In this document: one piece after another, positions 26,095 to 38,970 of the stretch
Layout of the letters: each line of letters starts with the position of its first letter
Numbering within the stretch: position 1 is the stretch's first letter
Origin: Odiellus spinosus
Taxonomy: Eukaryota; Arthropoda; Arachnida; Opiliones; Phalangiidae
Direction: 5' to 3'
Assembly (NCBI GenBank): GCA_963920705.1
Contig: OY987231.1
Span: forward strand, 23,696,200 to 23,760,199
Length of the DNA stretch: 64,000 bases
Position numbers and translations under genes: made by a program
The notes under the pieces: model-generated
Database searches by the model: none
Seen by the model: only the letters and a program-made list of their open reading frames with translations
Told to the model about the DNA's origin: nothing

Positions 26095-27010
26095 CCCGCC
26101 ACTTTCGGTAGTCAGTGACGCTCCCTCCAATCATATACTCCTTTTTACGAATAAATCCTTTTCGTTTCTACTTCTTCAAACAGACAAGGAGTATCACTTT
26201 AATATAGAGTTGAAATTAAGCTCCAAATAAACGTTCAGTAATGACGCCCGATTCCTTTAATTTATTTACTAATAAACATAATTAATATTTATTTCATTCG
26301 TTTAAATTGCCTTTTTTATTTAATAATTAGGCTTAGTTATATTTTCAACTTCATTGTTAAATAAGGCTAATTAGGCTTAGCATTTTTTATTTCAAACTAC
26401 GCGAGTTAAACGCATTTCACGCGAACTTTTCACCCCCTACCCTTACATACGTCACTGAATCCCTGATTTATTAAACCCTAATTATGCCAATTATTATTCA
26501 GTAATAGCGTTAGGCTTAGTGATGCATCATTTTTTTAGGCTTAGCGATTAGACTCTCCATATCCTTAACCCTATAAGAGTCGAAACACTTCGTCTCCAGT
26601 CTTATTTCTCCTCACTTTCTATATTTCTCATAATCGCTATTGGTAAAAGGGTTGAGGATGTGGGTGGCCCTGGTTTGGCGGGGGCGAGCTTGCCGTTCGT
26701 TTCTTCTATTATTATTATTATTTCTCGAAGAAATTAAGGAAAGAGTTAAAGTGATCTTGTCACGATTTCAAGGCTTGAAGATAAATGTTTTTAAATTATT
26801 AAAACGATAGTTAAAGTCTTGTATTCGAAAATTTTGGAAGCTTTCGAATGAAAGTTCAAAATTAAAGTAAGAAAAATATGTAAATTTAATTTTTTCACTT
26901 TGACGATGTTAAATGTTTTTGAATCGTGGTTAATTGAATTAGGTAGAACAAGTACTTTCACGAAAGAGACTGTTCGAAAGCAATTGTTTGTGGATACGTA
27001 TTAACAGAAG

Positions 27011-27417
27011 TATATAATAACTCCCTTCGGGGGGAAGTATGAAAGCCCCTATACTACCAATGCTAAAAATCACGAACAACAAGAGCCCGCTGCTGACTAT
27101 CTAGGCCACTAGCTCGCGCTGGACTTCTCAATGTAGCTACTCTAGTAAATGGTCTTTGTATAAACAAGACGGCTCGATTTGTGTTTAGAACTTCCTGTCT
27201 CGGGAGTCAGGCTGTCTGTTAAATTGGAGTCGAAGGTTGACTTCGGCTCGCGAGTTCCGGAAGCGCGCGTAGGGAAAATTTAGTGAGGTTCAAAATGGTG
27301 TAACTATATTTTGGGAGTAAAGCGGTGTGTCGATCCGCCGCGATTTACGCCGGGCACTCGTTGTTCGTCGATTTTGCCTACCTTTCATACTTCCCCCCCG
27401 AAGGGGGTTATTATATA
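27011..27417. mobile_element. 407-bp MITE with about 36-bp inverted ends
   Basis: The left end TATATAATAACTCCCTTCGG and the inverted right end TATATAATAACCCCCTTCGG continue into GGGGAAGTATGAAAG on both sides, with only two differences. The outermost TATA could include a TA target duplication, which would fit Tc1/mariner-type MITEs, but this is inference. The interior is GC-richer and has no transposase. The 67-codon frame from 27327 crosses the right end. Confidence 0.85.
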
Positions 27418-28131
27418 CCTCTGGTATTAAGTATAATAATTCCGTTCGTGATATAATGGTGATAGTACCACTTTTGAAAAAAATGTTTTATATGTTCGAA
27501 AGGCAAAAACGCATCACCACGAATTGGTGATGAGCGTAATCCTAAACAGATATATCCCTACGCGTGGGATTTCGTTTCCTAATATAGAATCCAAATACCC
27601 CCATAGAGCCGGGTATAATAAATACATACAAGATCTATACAAACTCTAGAGAAGATGTTTGGAAAGGAGAAAAGACCTCGGGAAGAGTGACGCTAAATTT
27701 ACGGAAGTAACGAGACGCGATTGACAGCTTTTTACTTCCGGTCTTTTTGTCAGTCATTTCCGTTTACTCATTCGAGCTTGTAGAGTGCTATCTATCTATA
27801 TCGATTCATTTGGAGCGTTCAATTTGTAGGAAGCTAGTTTCCCTTCTGAAACTAAGCAATACGAATCCAAAGATTAAGAGGTATATTATATATATACTCC
27901 TACCGAAACTAGACCCCATTTCCGATTTAGTTCGAGGAATTTACTGGGTTTCTATCTACCGTTTTGACTGTTTCTCTATAGAAGTGTGTTTGAATTTTCT
28001 ATCCCCCAACCGAACTCGATAGAATATCTAAGAAATAGACTTACTGTAAACTGTTGGTGGACCAAACTATAAGTATATACTCGGAAACCGTTTGAATTTT
28101 TAGCGCCTGCCATTGTAAAGTCTTATTTATA
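27418..28131. other. Intergenic DNA
   Basis: No gene recognised. The 91-codon frame at 27747-28022 is rich in Ile, Ser and Leu with no domain and no splice-linked partner. Confidence 0.4.
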
Positions 28132-28473
28132 TTCTAAAGGGATACTGAAATGAAAGTGTTTAAATAAATTACTAAGATATTATCATTCATTTTTAATATA
28201 TTTTTATTGTAGAAATTTCGAAATGTAATATCATTTTTATTGACGCTAATTTTCATTTCAATCTAGAAAAATCATGGTAGCCTCATTTTCAATAAATGTA
28301 TTATACGTCATAGCCAATCAAAATCTATATTATATTTAAAAAAATTAGGTTTCTTCGTCCCTTTTAAAAAGGTTCTGAAATTAAAAATTATTCGTTAGCA
28401 ATTTAGTACTTCGAAGCGTTTCAGTATACCTTTATAAAACAACGCGTTAGTCTACTTCATTATCCCTTTAAAG
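28132..28473. mobile_element. TTTAAAGGGA-family MITE, about 342 bp
   Basis: Ends TTCTAAAGGGATACTGAAAT and (inverted right) CTTTAAAGGGATAATGAAGT. The interior is AT-rich and non-coding and lacks the GGATTCATGG hairpin arms, so it is a sub-family sharing only the ends. Confidence 0.55.
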
Positions 28474-30780
28474 CTTAACTCTAGTTTTTGTATAAATTGT
28501 ATCGGGTTGGCCCAATTCAATCGAGGTGTTTTTAACGTTGCCAAGTTGGAAGAACCTTTTCAGTCAATTTCTGGAAGTCGATGAAGCGTGATGTTAAAAG
28601 GGATTGAAATGGCTTCTATGGCGAGGGGAAGGTCTCTTACGTCTCTTCTCCGGGTACTGCGTGGGTACGGAGATGACGAGAGAGACGAGGGATGAGATGG
28701 GATGGATGACAACGAAGAAAGAAACGAATCCTGGTCCTTTCACTTCTCGGTTTTTATAGGTCCTTTTTTATTTTTCTTGAAAGTGAAACTCGAACTAGCT
28801 AGCATCTGTCTATCGTGACTCTTTCGTCTGGCTTGGAATTGGCTACCGTCGCTTTTCAAATTTTTAACAAATTTTTTTTTAATTTACATTCAAATACTAA
28901 AGTTTTTCTTGGTAGAATTATTTTTATCTGTCTGAGAGATTTCGACTATTTTTATTATTTTTATCGTTTGTTTTTTTCTTCGAAGTTTTAAAAATTAACG
29001 CTATAAATAGTTAACAAGATGGTTAAGTCCGTAATAGAAGAAACACCAGTCGAGAGGCCATTGCCTCATTGCAACGTTTGTAACCGCGAAACGCCGAAAC
29101 ACCTCTAATAGAGAAAAAACGATTACTAAGACGATGCCGACGAAATTAATATAAGAGTTTACACCACCCCCTTAAGTAGAGAAAAGAGGGTGTGGCTAAA
29201 AATATGAAAACGTTAATATTTAGCCTAGAATTCTAAATTAGGCTTAGAATTAAAGCCTAAAGTTTTAAATAAGGCTTAGTATTAAAGGTTAAAGTTTAAA
29301 TTAGGCAACCGTATCACGTGCTTGCTATTGGATCGCTTTTTAACCAAAATTTCATTTAGTTTTCGTGAAAAATCACATTAAACCCTCTACTTATTTTTGA
29401 CCAGAGAGCGCGCCAAATCCTTGACCAAATGACCTCTTTTTATACTTGTTTTTTTTTTAGGGTTCGATCCTATAACCACAATTAGGATTTTGAGATCAAG
29501 TGGAGATCAGTTGAGTCGCTGGTCATCGATTGGTCATTTAGCTAGACCAGTGGGAAATCAATATGACCTCTTAACGGAGTAAGTTCACCTCGAACTCTGA
29601 CCATTGTTCTATCTCTATCGGGAAGGGGGCTTATCCCGCTAAGACTGGACATTGGTCAAAGGAGAGTTCGACCCCACAAACCGTATATTCTGACCGCCTT
29701 GGGCTATAAGGACAAATGTATATATTTTCGGGGGTGTTTTGCCCCCCTTTAGGGGTTTCTACAAACAATAAGTCAGGGGAGGAGGGCAGAAAAGAGTCCC
29801 AAGAACGATTATACGTAGTTGCAATTTAGATACGGTCCTGAATACCCATTTAAAAACCGATTTTTCCCATTGTAATTTAGTTTTTTCTAAGATTGTAAAG
29901 GATATAGATCTCTATAGATCAGAAATCGTCTCTTATCTCATTTTTTCTCTCCGTGATTTGCCGGAATTAATGTCACGTGGTTGACCTCTGATCTTCGTAT
30001 AGTATTAGTAACCGCGTTTAATAAACCAAGGCTTAGCTTCGATACGATTTATCTCTCAATGAGACTGTCTGATCCGTATAGTTTAACCCATAATCATTTG
30101 AATTTGAATAATAGTACACTTCTTGAATAATTAAAAAAAAAAATACTCCGAGATCAGCTCAAATTTTTACGAATGCATTTTAGGACCATTGAAAGATAAA
30201 GTCAGTTTCTAAGAAATCTGAAACTTATTAATTGAAGACAAAAACTTGGTTTTTGTTATCTGATTTAAATTCATTCATCGAATTATATTATGAGATAATT
30301 TCTAAAACCATTTCGTAATATTTTAAATAATTTTTTAAATTAGATTTAATTTCATTTAACAGATACTGTAGAGTGTAGAGTACAGATTTGTTTAAAATAT
30401 ATAAATATTTATTTACTTCTGTCTGTCTGTCGGTCGAGAACGTTAAAGATTGACCGAGTGATTGAAATTTTAATAATTTGTAGGAAATGTCAAAGATGAG
30501 TGTAATCGAGGTCCCCCCAAGACGCTTTAGGTCCAAATGAATTTTGTTAAAAACTAACCTAACGTAACTTTCCCTAAGCCAACATGTCGATCACTTGAAA
30601 ATCGATCAATCGGGAATAAGCCCCTCGAGACAGTGACTTAATAAATTCGCGCTATAAACGTGGATAAACTTCGGACTAATCTTTATAGATTTAGATTTCA
30701 ACTTTATGTATAAATGCTAGGTTCTATACGTTGCTATGGGGTGAAAGCAACGGATTTCAAATAAAACAACTTACTAGAAA
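28474..30780. other. Intergenic DNA
   Basis: No gene recognised. GGTTCGATCC at 29461 resembles a tRNA B box, but no A box or cloverleaf fits. Clusters of TTAGGCTTAG at 29220-29300 and an exact CCAAGGCTTAG at 30026-30036. Both sides of 29500-29640 repeat GACC/GGTC words without a clear unit. Confidence 0.4.
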
Positions 30781-31282
30781 ATTAAAGGTACGGTGAAATG
30801 GATTCCGAAGAATTTCGTGACGACAAATCGGAAATAAGAAAAAAATAGCTGTTTGCAAAATGCGCACCGTTGAATGTTACTGTACGCACCCACAATTATG
30901 ACACTTTTTTGGACATGGATAAATTGTTTTAACCGTTGATTCAAGTCGGTTATAACAAAATCGGCTTTACTTTAACACTGTTTCCTGACTTTGTTGAGAT
31001 ATTTAATAACCCGTCTCTTCGGTACAACACCCATTCTTTGAACGCGCCAATATTCCGCGCATATTAAGAAAGCGTCGTTTCTTCCGGACTTTCGGTCGAA
31101 TGAGATTTCTATCCAATGAACCCGAAACGCGCGTAGGGAGTTACTGGTAAAGTCACCCTTCGGTGTTGACAACCATATTGTAGGTTTTTGGTTATTGACG
31201 TCACGTCTTCTGGCCCTCCCTAATAATAGGTGCAAGTTTTGTTTTAAAACAATTTTATCTTCCATTTCATCCTCCCTTTAAA
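30781..31282. mobile_element. TTTAAAGGGA-family element, about 502 bp
   Basis: Left end ATTAAAGGTACGGTGAAATG, inverted right end TTTAAAGGGAGGATGAAATG, matching over about 22 bp with a few changes. It contains a 97-codon minus-strand frame (30972-31265) with no recognisable transposase or other domain. Confidence 0.5.
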
Positions 31283-34200
31283 TATAAGATCTAACCTTGA
31301 CATTGAACTATAAAATATTCAAATTAGTCGTGTCAGCGAAACAAGGTGCGAGATTTATGGAAGTGATTTGAAGAACTTTGATTCTTAGTAACCTTTTTTC
31401 CCCCCACAATCCGTACTATCTTCCTAAAGCTCCTTAAGTTTAGATTGAAGAATCTTCTTAACCGCGAAACAAAATTTGTAACAAAATTAATATTCAGCGT
31501 TTCACCTGATACACTCCTTAACCTTCGGCCTCGAATTCTGATTGGTCGCTTTCCTGTATATCGATAGGAACTCGATATACCCGGCCATTTCCATCGGTTA
31601 CGTTCTAATTCGTATTCGCCCGATTTTATCTTTATAATAGAAATTGAATACTCTAGAAATTTATGACGGGGTCATATAGAGGTCATCTTAGGTTAGCGAG
31701 CGATATGATTTAAAAATAAACCGGGCGAGGACGTCGGTACTCGAATAGACTCTTATCAAAGTCACGTTTGTACTCTTGACGCTCGCGTAAGAGAAAAAGA
31801 AGGGCCAGTTTAATTTATCGTGTACGTAAACGTGTATTCTATTAATGGTACCTACGAATACACCTACACTTAATCGTTCCGATAGCTCTAAACTTCTTTG
31901 ATCACGTGATAAAATTACTTCTGTTATTAAATTTAGTTTGACGATTTAAAGGGCAACTAAAAGCTTAAAATTAATATTTTTCCACAATTTTTAGACAATA
32001 TTTTAGCGCTTAATTTCAATTCTGAAATTGATAAGGTTTGAATTTTATTGTTAGGTAAATTCAACCAATCATATTCGACAGAACTATCGTGATTGGGTTT
32101 CTTAAAAACGTCGCCAGGTGGCGAAAATGAGATAGCTATAAATTTTTAAGTTAATTTTGAGATAGTAGCTGACTTGGATTCATCTGATTGGTTCAATTTT
32201 CTACGTCACTTACATTCAAAACTTAACGAAACTTTTGAAATTAATTTAAATTCGAAAAATAAACGAAAGTGGTGTTTAATTTTTCTTTCATATTTTCCCT
32301 TTAATAAACATTTGAAAGATTCGTGGCAGGTGTGTTCCAAATCGATGAAGTTTTGTAATATTTTTGATCTATTTTCAAATCTAAGAATAGATTTGGTTTT
32401 CTTTGCCAGCCGAAACTCGTAAAACGAATTCATTGTTTATGTTATTAATACGAAGAACTCGCGACGCGTGCCTTATTTCCTTTATACAAATTTCTTTTTA
32501 TACCGAGATGTTCGCGAACGATGCTACAATGTAGTAGGAACTGTCGCGAATTAATACACGATGCTATTTCTCCTAAGGATTAAAAGTAGTTCACCCAAAT
32601 TCGCGCGCGAAAAAATTTCATCTCGCGCGCGCGTCATTTCTCGAGCTACTGTTCATTCAACTATGAAGAACAAAGTATATTTTAGGCACGCGCTTTCTTT
32701 AAACCAATCCAGTTAAAGAAATCAGCGCCACGCGACGTATCGCTCCAATCATTTTATTGAAAACCAAATAACAGCGTAAATAACGCGATAGTAATAAGTA
32801 TGACTTAGTAAAGTTCATCGTTACTATCTCCCGGTGTTCCTAAGCGTTCTTTAGCGGCAAACAGTGGTGAAAGTAGTAACTAAAACACTCCTCGCGCGTG
32901 CTGTAAAAATTTGATATATATCGGGGAATATTTATGGAAGTTAACGAGTATTTAATAATAAACCTGGTCAAACACGTGAATTTAATTTTAAAGAATTTGC
33001 GTGCGCGTGACGTCAGAGTTGCTTTTCAATTTAAATTAATTGTCCGTCATACTTATAATCTATATTACGTTACTTATGATCGCGCTGATAATGGGGGAAA
33101 CGTATAATTTCACGCGCTGCAAACTCGGAATGATTCGAATGATATATTCGATTTCAAATGGAGCTGACAAAAGATAGGAAACAGAGGCGGAGTGATATAT
33201 AATGTTAATGTTTGTTGGGATTAAAAATAGTCATTATAAATTCCTCTTGAAACTTTGAAGTTCAAAAATGCCAATATTCTTCTAATGTTAAACAAAGACG
33301 CGCGAAAATACGATTGGGTGTACTAGAAATAATATAAAAATATCTTCTACGAAGTAAAGTCGCGTTCGAATTAGAGATTAATCTAATTACTAATTAATAA
33401 TTAATTCCCCGTAATACTACGTCATCACCATATGGTCACGTGTTTTATTACAAGTTCCGAATCAAGCTAGAAATTAAATTAATATGTTTTTGGCATATAT
33501 TATTAATTTTTGTAAGTTTCTTAAAAATGTGGATTTATTTGATCGGTGTAAAGCGAACGAATCCCAATTTTATTAGAAGAAAGATCTTATAAACAAAGAG
33601 ACTTAGAGTAGTTAGTGTTCGTGTAAATAGAAGCAATACGGGTTCGATAAAGGGCGGATTAATATACAATGTTAATATTAATAGCGTTGATAAATCGTAA
33701 ATTTATGTTAGCGAACGCGAGATAAAACGGCGCGGCTCCTTATTATTAAAAGTAAGGCGGGCGGTAGTTATTTGAAAGGGTACTTAACAAAGAACTCCCT
33801 TTGTTTCTTGTCATTCTCAGAGAAGATTTTGAAAAATTGTTTAATTATAGATTTAAAAAAATATATAAAATGAGTTTCATGGAACTAAAACGAAAATAGT
33901 TAACCAAAAGGGTTAGGGACCCTTTTAATTACTTTACTAACATCATGGGGTCCCGCGGAGGGGCAAACGGGGCTATGCCCCCCCCCCTTCCTTTGGATCA
34001 GAGATTGCCCCGATTAGCTTTACATTTTTAATATAAATAAAAAATATTTATTTATTTATTATTATTTTATTTTTAAAGATGGGCCAAATATTATTTAATC
34101 TTTTTACATGTTTCTCTTCCAAGAATTAAGTTTCAAATATTTTGTTAACACTAGAAACCAAAAAGAAATTATTACAATTTTATCAATTTCCGGAAAAAAA

Positions 34201-35600
34201 ACCGAGTCACTAGCCCTTTAAGATTTGTAAGGAACCAAGAACCGCTTATCGAGACGAAGAAAAATTAGCCCACCCTTGTAGACCCACGAAAGGAATCTAT
34301 ACGTTTCAATCTTGGAAGGTATCGAAATTCCCGTAGGAAAACCCTAAATTTTGATCCTTCTTTAGGTTGCTTCCATTTTTGAGACGAAACATAGACTCTT
34401 TATTTTTAATTAGACGTCTTATATTAAACAGAAATCAATTTTCAAAAAGGAAATCCTTTAAACAATAAGAAAAATATTGTTTAATTTATATTTATTCCTT
34501 AATTGAAATTGAATAAATAAATTGCATTCATATTTAATAGTAATTCCAATTTAAATTAATTCAAACTTTAATTTTTTTAATTAAAATTATATTAATTCTT
34601 CGTGTATTTCGTCAATGAATTGAAAATTACAAAGTTTAAGAGAGGGAGTCTGAAATCAATTATAGATATTAGTGTCGTCGCGAGTCCAGCGGACGAAATC
34701 TTCAGGAATGAGTCATGATACTGTAGTAGACGCTCGTTTAGAAGACACTGTCGTTGCTAGCCTCCATTTGAGTCGTTTTAACTTTGGTAAACCTAATTGC
34801 GAAGGTAAATTACAGTAAGAGATAACCTAATGCGTATAAAACTTTAATTTGTCCTTGCTACGAGATAAGGTAACCTTTATGTATGGCTACAAAGTCCCCC
34901 TTCTAACGGTATGCCCATTTCTTACTATGAGAGTCGCGATTTCGTTAGTGATAATGATTCACTCTTCAAATCTAAAAGGTAATTTACTAATTTTCAATAT
35001 TTGTTAATCTAATCCTTATAAATAATCCCAAAAACATGATACGAGTGTGCTGTGTGTGTGAGAAACACATTTTGTTTTTGACCAAGGCTTAGCGCAAGTA
35101 CAATTAGACAAACTAAGTGGATTCGTCCGCGGGCGTAATGAGTACCTTATTGGTATGGAGTTTGATACACTCTGCTGCTGTTAACGTATCTTATAGCTTA
35201 AAGCTTCGGTAATTTATTTAAGACTATTATCACGTGGACACTAATCTCAAAATTGAGGGATTAACAACAAATATTTGTTTGTATTCGTATTGCCAGAAAT
35301 ATCGCTATTTATGTTTTATGAAATATAAAATTAGTTTTAATACAACCTCTTTTTCAAATAGTTTAAATTAATTATTTCAAATATTTCTTCTAGGTTAACT
35401 AATGATGAAATAATGCCGAGTCATCCAGCATCGACACGAGTGGTTGACGCCGATGGAGCGAAGGTCAAACGTTCTTGAAAGACCATTCCCGTAAAAATAT
35501 TTATGAACTGAAAGTATGCAAAGGTTATCAATGACTGACTGATCATAGTGCCTTCAAGTGTCAAGGCCCAACGAGTGTGTTGACTTTTTAATCGCGTTTA
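31283..35600. other. Intergenic DNA
   Basis: No gene recognised. Frames at 32174-32433 overlap on both strands and have no domain. GCGCGC-rich words at 32600-32630, a minus-strand GTACTTTCACG repeat copy near 33330-33440 (TACGTCATCACCATATGGTC), a C tract at 33980, and CCAAGGCTTAG at 35082-35092. Confidence 0.4.
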
Positions 35601-35619
35601 TGAAACTTTCGCGTTGTGC

Positions 35620-35718
35620 GCGCGTGTTTTTTTACCGAGTCGCGTGAAGTGTGAACATTCTACGCGTTATTTTGAATATTATAAACTCAAACAACATTCA
35701 TCGTAGAACTTCAAACTG
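35620..35718 (+). other. Possible untranslated first exon with a strong donor
   Basis: After a CpG-bearing stretch (TTTCGCGTTGTGCGCGCGTG), the sequence runs to AACTTCAAACTG followed by GTGAGTTTTTAAT, a near-consensus splice donor at 35719. No downstream plus-strand coding exon follows before the minus-strand RBCK1-like gene. If real it would be a non-coding RNA or a very distant start of a plus-strand gene. Confidence 0.2.
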
Positions 35719-38640
35719 GTGAGTTTTTAATCCGTGTTTGTTTTGTTTTTGTTCATGATTATAAGCCTACATGTATTATTTTTGTGTGGGAAATGTGTTT
35801 GTTCAGAGCTTCCTCCAACACCAAAAACGATGGATATCGACTAATTAGAGCCTGGGGAGTTAGAGTAATACTTTAAAAAAACTCAGACCAGCGGAAGTTC
35901 GAGAAAAACGTATTTTAAAACCTGATAGTAAATTAGGGTCTGTAATTCTTGTACCATTGGGTGTTAGACTGTCAAATATTTCATTTTTCCACTGATAAAG
36001 AAATAAACGCGGCAGAGCCTTTATCAGTATTAAATTCTAACGTTTTTTATACCTCTAAGAAAGGTTGAATTCGAGTGTTAGGGTGTATTGAACTTACCCT
36101 TATTTACCATTCGCCTTTATTCTAACCATCTAACTATTGATGAAGAGGGGGTCCTTCGAAGGGGAGATTTGTGGATGGTATAGTTTAGGCCCCTAACGCC
36201 CCGAAGCGACTCGATCGGGGACGGGGCCGGGGAAGGAGAAGGGAGTGGCTTGTAGGATACCCTTAAACACGTCCTAGTAACTTATTAGCGGTTGGCCGGA
36301 AGCTCGTTAGCGAGTGACGTCACGTAGCTTCCGGTTGCAATTAAAGCTTGGCGCTGTCGAACAAAAGGGACGAAGCCCTCTGACGACAGATTTCAGATAC
36401 TGCCGCGTTAGGCTTAGCGAAATCCATTGGAAAAGATTTGTCAGAAATATTGGTAAAATTAACCGCGGTTATATTTGCGTATTCGCGTACCTCGCCATCT
36501 CTAATGATGAGACGAGTGTCAACGAGAAATAAGTACACCGAAAGTTTACACGAAACTTTTTTTTATTGACAATTTAAAAGAGTCTGTCAATCGCGGTTGT
36601 TGTTACATTTTTGAGAAATTTAAAAACCAAACCAAATATAAACTATTTTTAAAGAACTCTTAACTATTTTTAAAGAACTCTTAACTATTTTTAAAGAACT
36701 CTTAACTATTTTTAAAGAACTCTTAACTATTTTTAATTAATTATCCCACGCGAGAAAAGAAAACCGCCATCCTCGCCCGATTTTTAATTCGTTAATCAAC
36801 AAGGTTAAATTAATTAAAATTAATTTTCGTTACTTTTCTTGAAAATAAAGTTAGAATCAAGGTTTTTTTGTTTAATTTACAGTCGATTTATTTTGGGAAA
36901 ACAAAGTTAAATTTATTGGATTGACTTTTCCAATTAATTACGATAAAGTAAACTTTTTATTTATTCGTAAAGCGTAGTATATATTTAAGCGAGGGGGCCA
37001 AACAACCCCCGGGGCTAATCATTTTAATTAAGCAAATTGTTTCCCAAATTTACTCTTTAATGAAAGGACCACGGAGCTGGAAGAGAGAGTCCTGACAACT
37101 TAAAAGGGGAGACATTCCACCCCTCCCCCGACTCCCTTTCGCCCAATGTCAAACATTCGAAACTAGAAATTTGGTCGAATCAGCTCAATTTCTAGAATCT
37201 CTAGACCCCTCCACCTCTTTCCTATCTCTCCTCTCTCTCTATAGTCTATACAATTAATTCCACCTTGAGTTAGCATCGCGTTCAAAGCGTCGATTATATT
37301 TAAAGGATGATCCACCCGTAATTTTTTGGCCAAAAAAATAATATAAAAATTAAGTTTTAGTACATTTTAAATGACAATAACATCAAATTATCAAATAGAA
37401 AATGGAAAAAGATATTCTAATTTAGCCAAAATGTTCAAAATTGAGAATTTTCAACAGAATTTGATCAAATAGATCAAATAAAAATAACCTGAAATTAACA
37501 AAATAATGGGAAACAAAAATTTAAAATTTTTCGAATTCTGATTATTTTAATTGATTTATTTGGTCGAAATACGTTTGGATTTTCCAATTTTAACCATTTT
37601 TAATCAAATTAGGCAATTTTTAAACTTAATTTAAAATCTTAATTAGGTTTGAATTTCAACGTAGGGTAAATTCGAGCCAATCAAATTATTCCCCTTTTAC
37701 CACGGACCATAGAGCTAGTAGTTAGTCTTATATTCTAATATAGCTGTATCGCGAAATCAAATTCAGGGTACTGATATTCGCTGGGCCTAGGTTAGGAATA
37801 ATTTAAATATATAAAATTTAAATTAATTTATTTCTCTACGAATCCGAGCCGAAATACGCGCGGTAAATTGGCGCTTGCGCACTCGTGTTTGAACAAATCT
37901 GTTTTAGTACTCAACCACGCGGAAGTCTCTGGAAAGCGACTATAGTTCGGCTGGAAAATTTTGCTCCCGAAATCCAATCAGATCTATATACTTTAATACA
38001 CTCTTAGAAAGGGTCAGATTTACCATTAAAAAACTAGGTTTTCTATCGAAATTTGAACCCATTTCGTTTCTTTGGAAGATTGTAAAATATATCGGAGTTA
38101 CGCTTTCCATTTCTATATAGTTTCCAGTCTTAGAAGGATACTTTTTTCTCGTTAAAAACGCGTTATTTAATGTCGATTTCAGTTCAAATCAGGATTGCGC
38201 GGTGAAATAGTATTGGCGCGGTCTCCGATCGAGGCCTATTCTTCCGTAATAACGTAATTACTAGGAAGGCTGTAAGCCAGCCTGCTGACTAGAAAGGAAA
38301 CGCTTTTCCGCTTAATCGGTTCCACCCCCTCGCCCATTAATACAATCTTACACAAGCCACTTGTTTCAAATTCACTTTATTCGCTTTATTCGCTTATAGT
38401 CTATAACCCCTTTCTTCCACCCACCCCTTCATTGGAGGTCTATTTCGTTTTCTAACATTGAGACAATGAAGCGAAAGGCGGGAAAGATATATAGAGATAT
38501 ACCCGATCTCCGCTCCTATTCCTTTCAATTTCGTTCTTAAACTATTATCTCTAAATCGTTGGTTGCGCGGGTTCATTTTGCAAAATACATTATTATGTAT
38601 TTCATTTTAAAAGTTCACCCGTAATGTATGTAATATATAT
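35719..38640. other. Intergenic DNA
   Basis: No gene recognised. A G/C-rich patch at 36185-36245 (CGACTCGATCGGGGACGGGG) precedes frames at 36314-36538 on both strands that I cannot assign. The frame at 38394-38576 (minus) is also unassigned. Confidence 0.4.
36640..36738. repeat. 21-bp tandem repeat, about 4 copies
   Basis: Four identical units of AACTATTTTTAAAGAACTCTT, one after another. Very recent by its lack of divergence. Confidence 0.95.
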
Positions 38641-38654
38641 GCTCCCAAAATATT

Positions 38655-38970
38655 AATAGTGTTAAGGCTTAAGTGTCAAGTAAATAGAAAAAATAGACTT
38701 AAGTGTCGAGGAAACTGAAAAAATACTTTTTAAGAGTCAAAAAATTTTAAAAATAGGGATAAATATTAAGTAATTAGGAAAATAGGATTGTACGTAATTA
38801 GAGGAGAGAGCTTAAGTTTCAAGGAATTAAAAAAATAGGCTTAAATATCAACGAATTTGAAGGAGAGTAAAAAAAAAAGATCAAATGTCATGGAAAAGTC
38901 AAGGAAATCGAATGATTATATCGAAGAAATTATGAAAAGTAGGCTGAAGTCTCAAGGAAATTAATCAGGC
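38655..38970. repeat. Degenerate tandem repeat, AAGTGTCAAGGAAATTRAAAA-like
   Basis: Diverged units with the words CTTAAGTGTC, AAGGAAATT and AAAAATAGGCTTA recur about every 35-60 bp, about seven times. Includes AAGTCAAGGAAATCG, which links it loosely to the GTCAGGGAATTT block at 25.4 kb. Confidence 0.65.

Larger units (their letters stand above)
24615..27010. other. Intergenic DNA
   Basis: No gene recognised. Frames at 24947-25206 lie on both strands and have no domain. A long T run with (CT)n at 26065-26094, many TTAGGCTTAG motifs at 26325-26545, and a GTACTTTCACG repeat copy near 26910-26990. Confidence 0.4.

Noticed and set aside
25867..26118. Phe- and Ser/Leu-rich plus-strand frames
   Set aside because: They are translations of a poly-T tract and a TC microsatellite.
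26325..26545. Telomere-like TTAGGC repeats
   Set aside because: The words TTAGGCTTAG are scattered singly and never form an array, so they do not mark a telomere.
29459..29470. tRNA gene, from GGTTCGATCC
   Set aside because: No A box at the right distance upstream and the flanks do not pair into an acceptor stem.
30972..31265. 97-codon minus-strand frame as a gene
   Set aside because: It sits inside a TTTAAAGGGA-ended element, has no recognisable domain and no splice partner.
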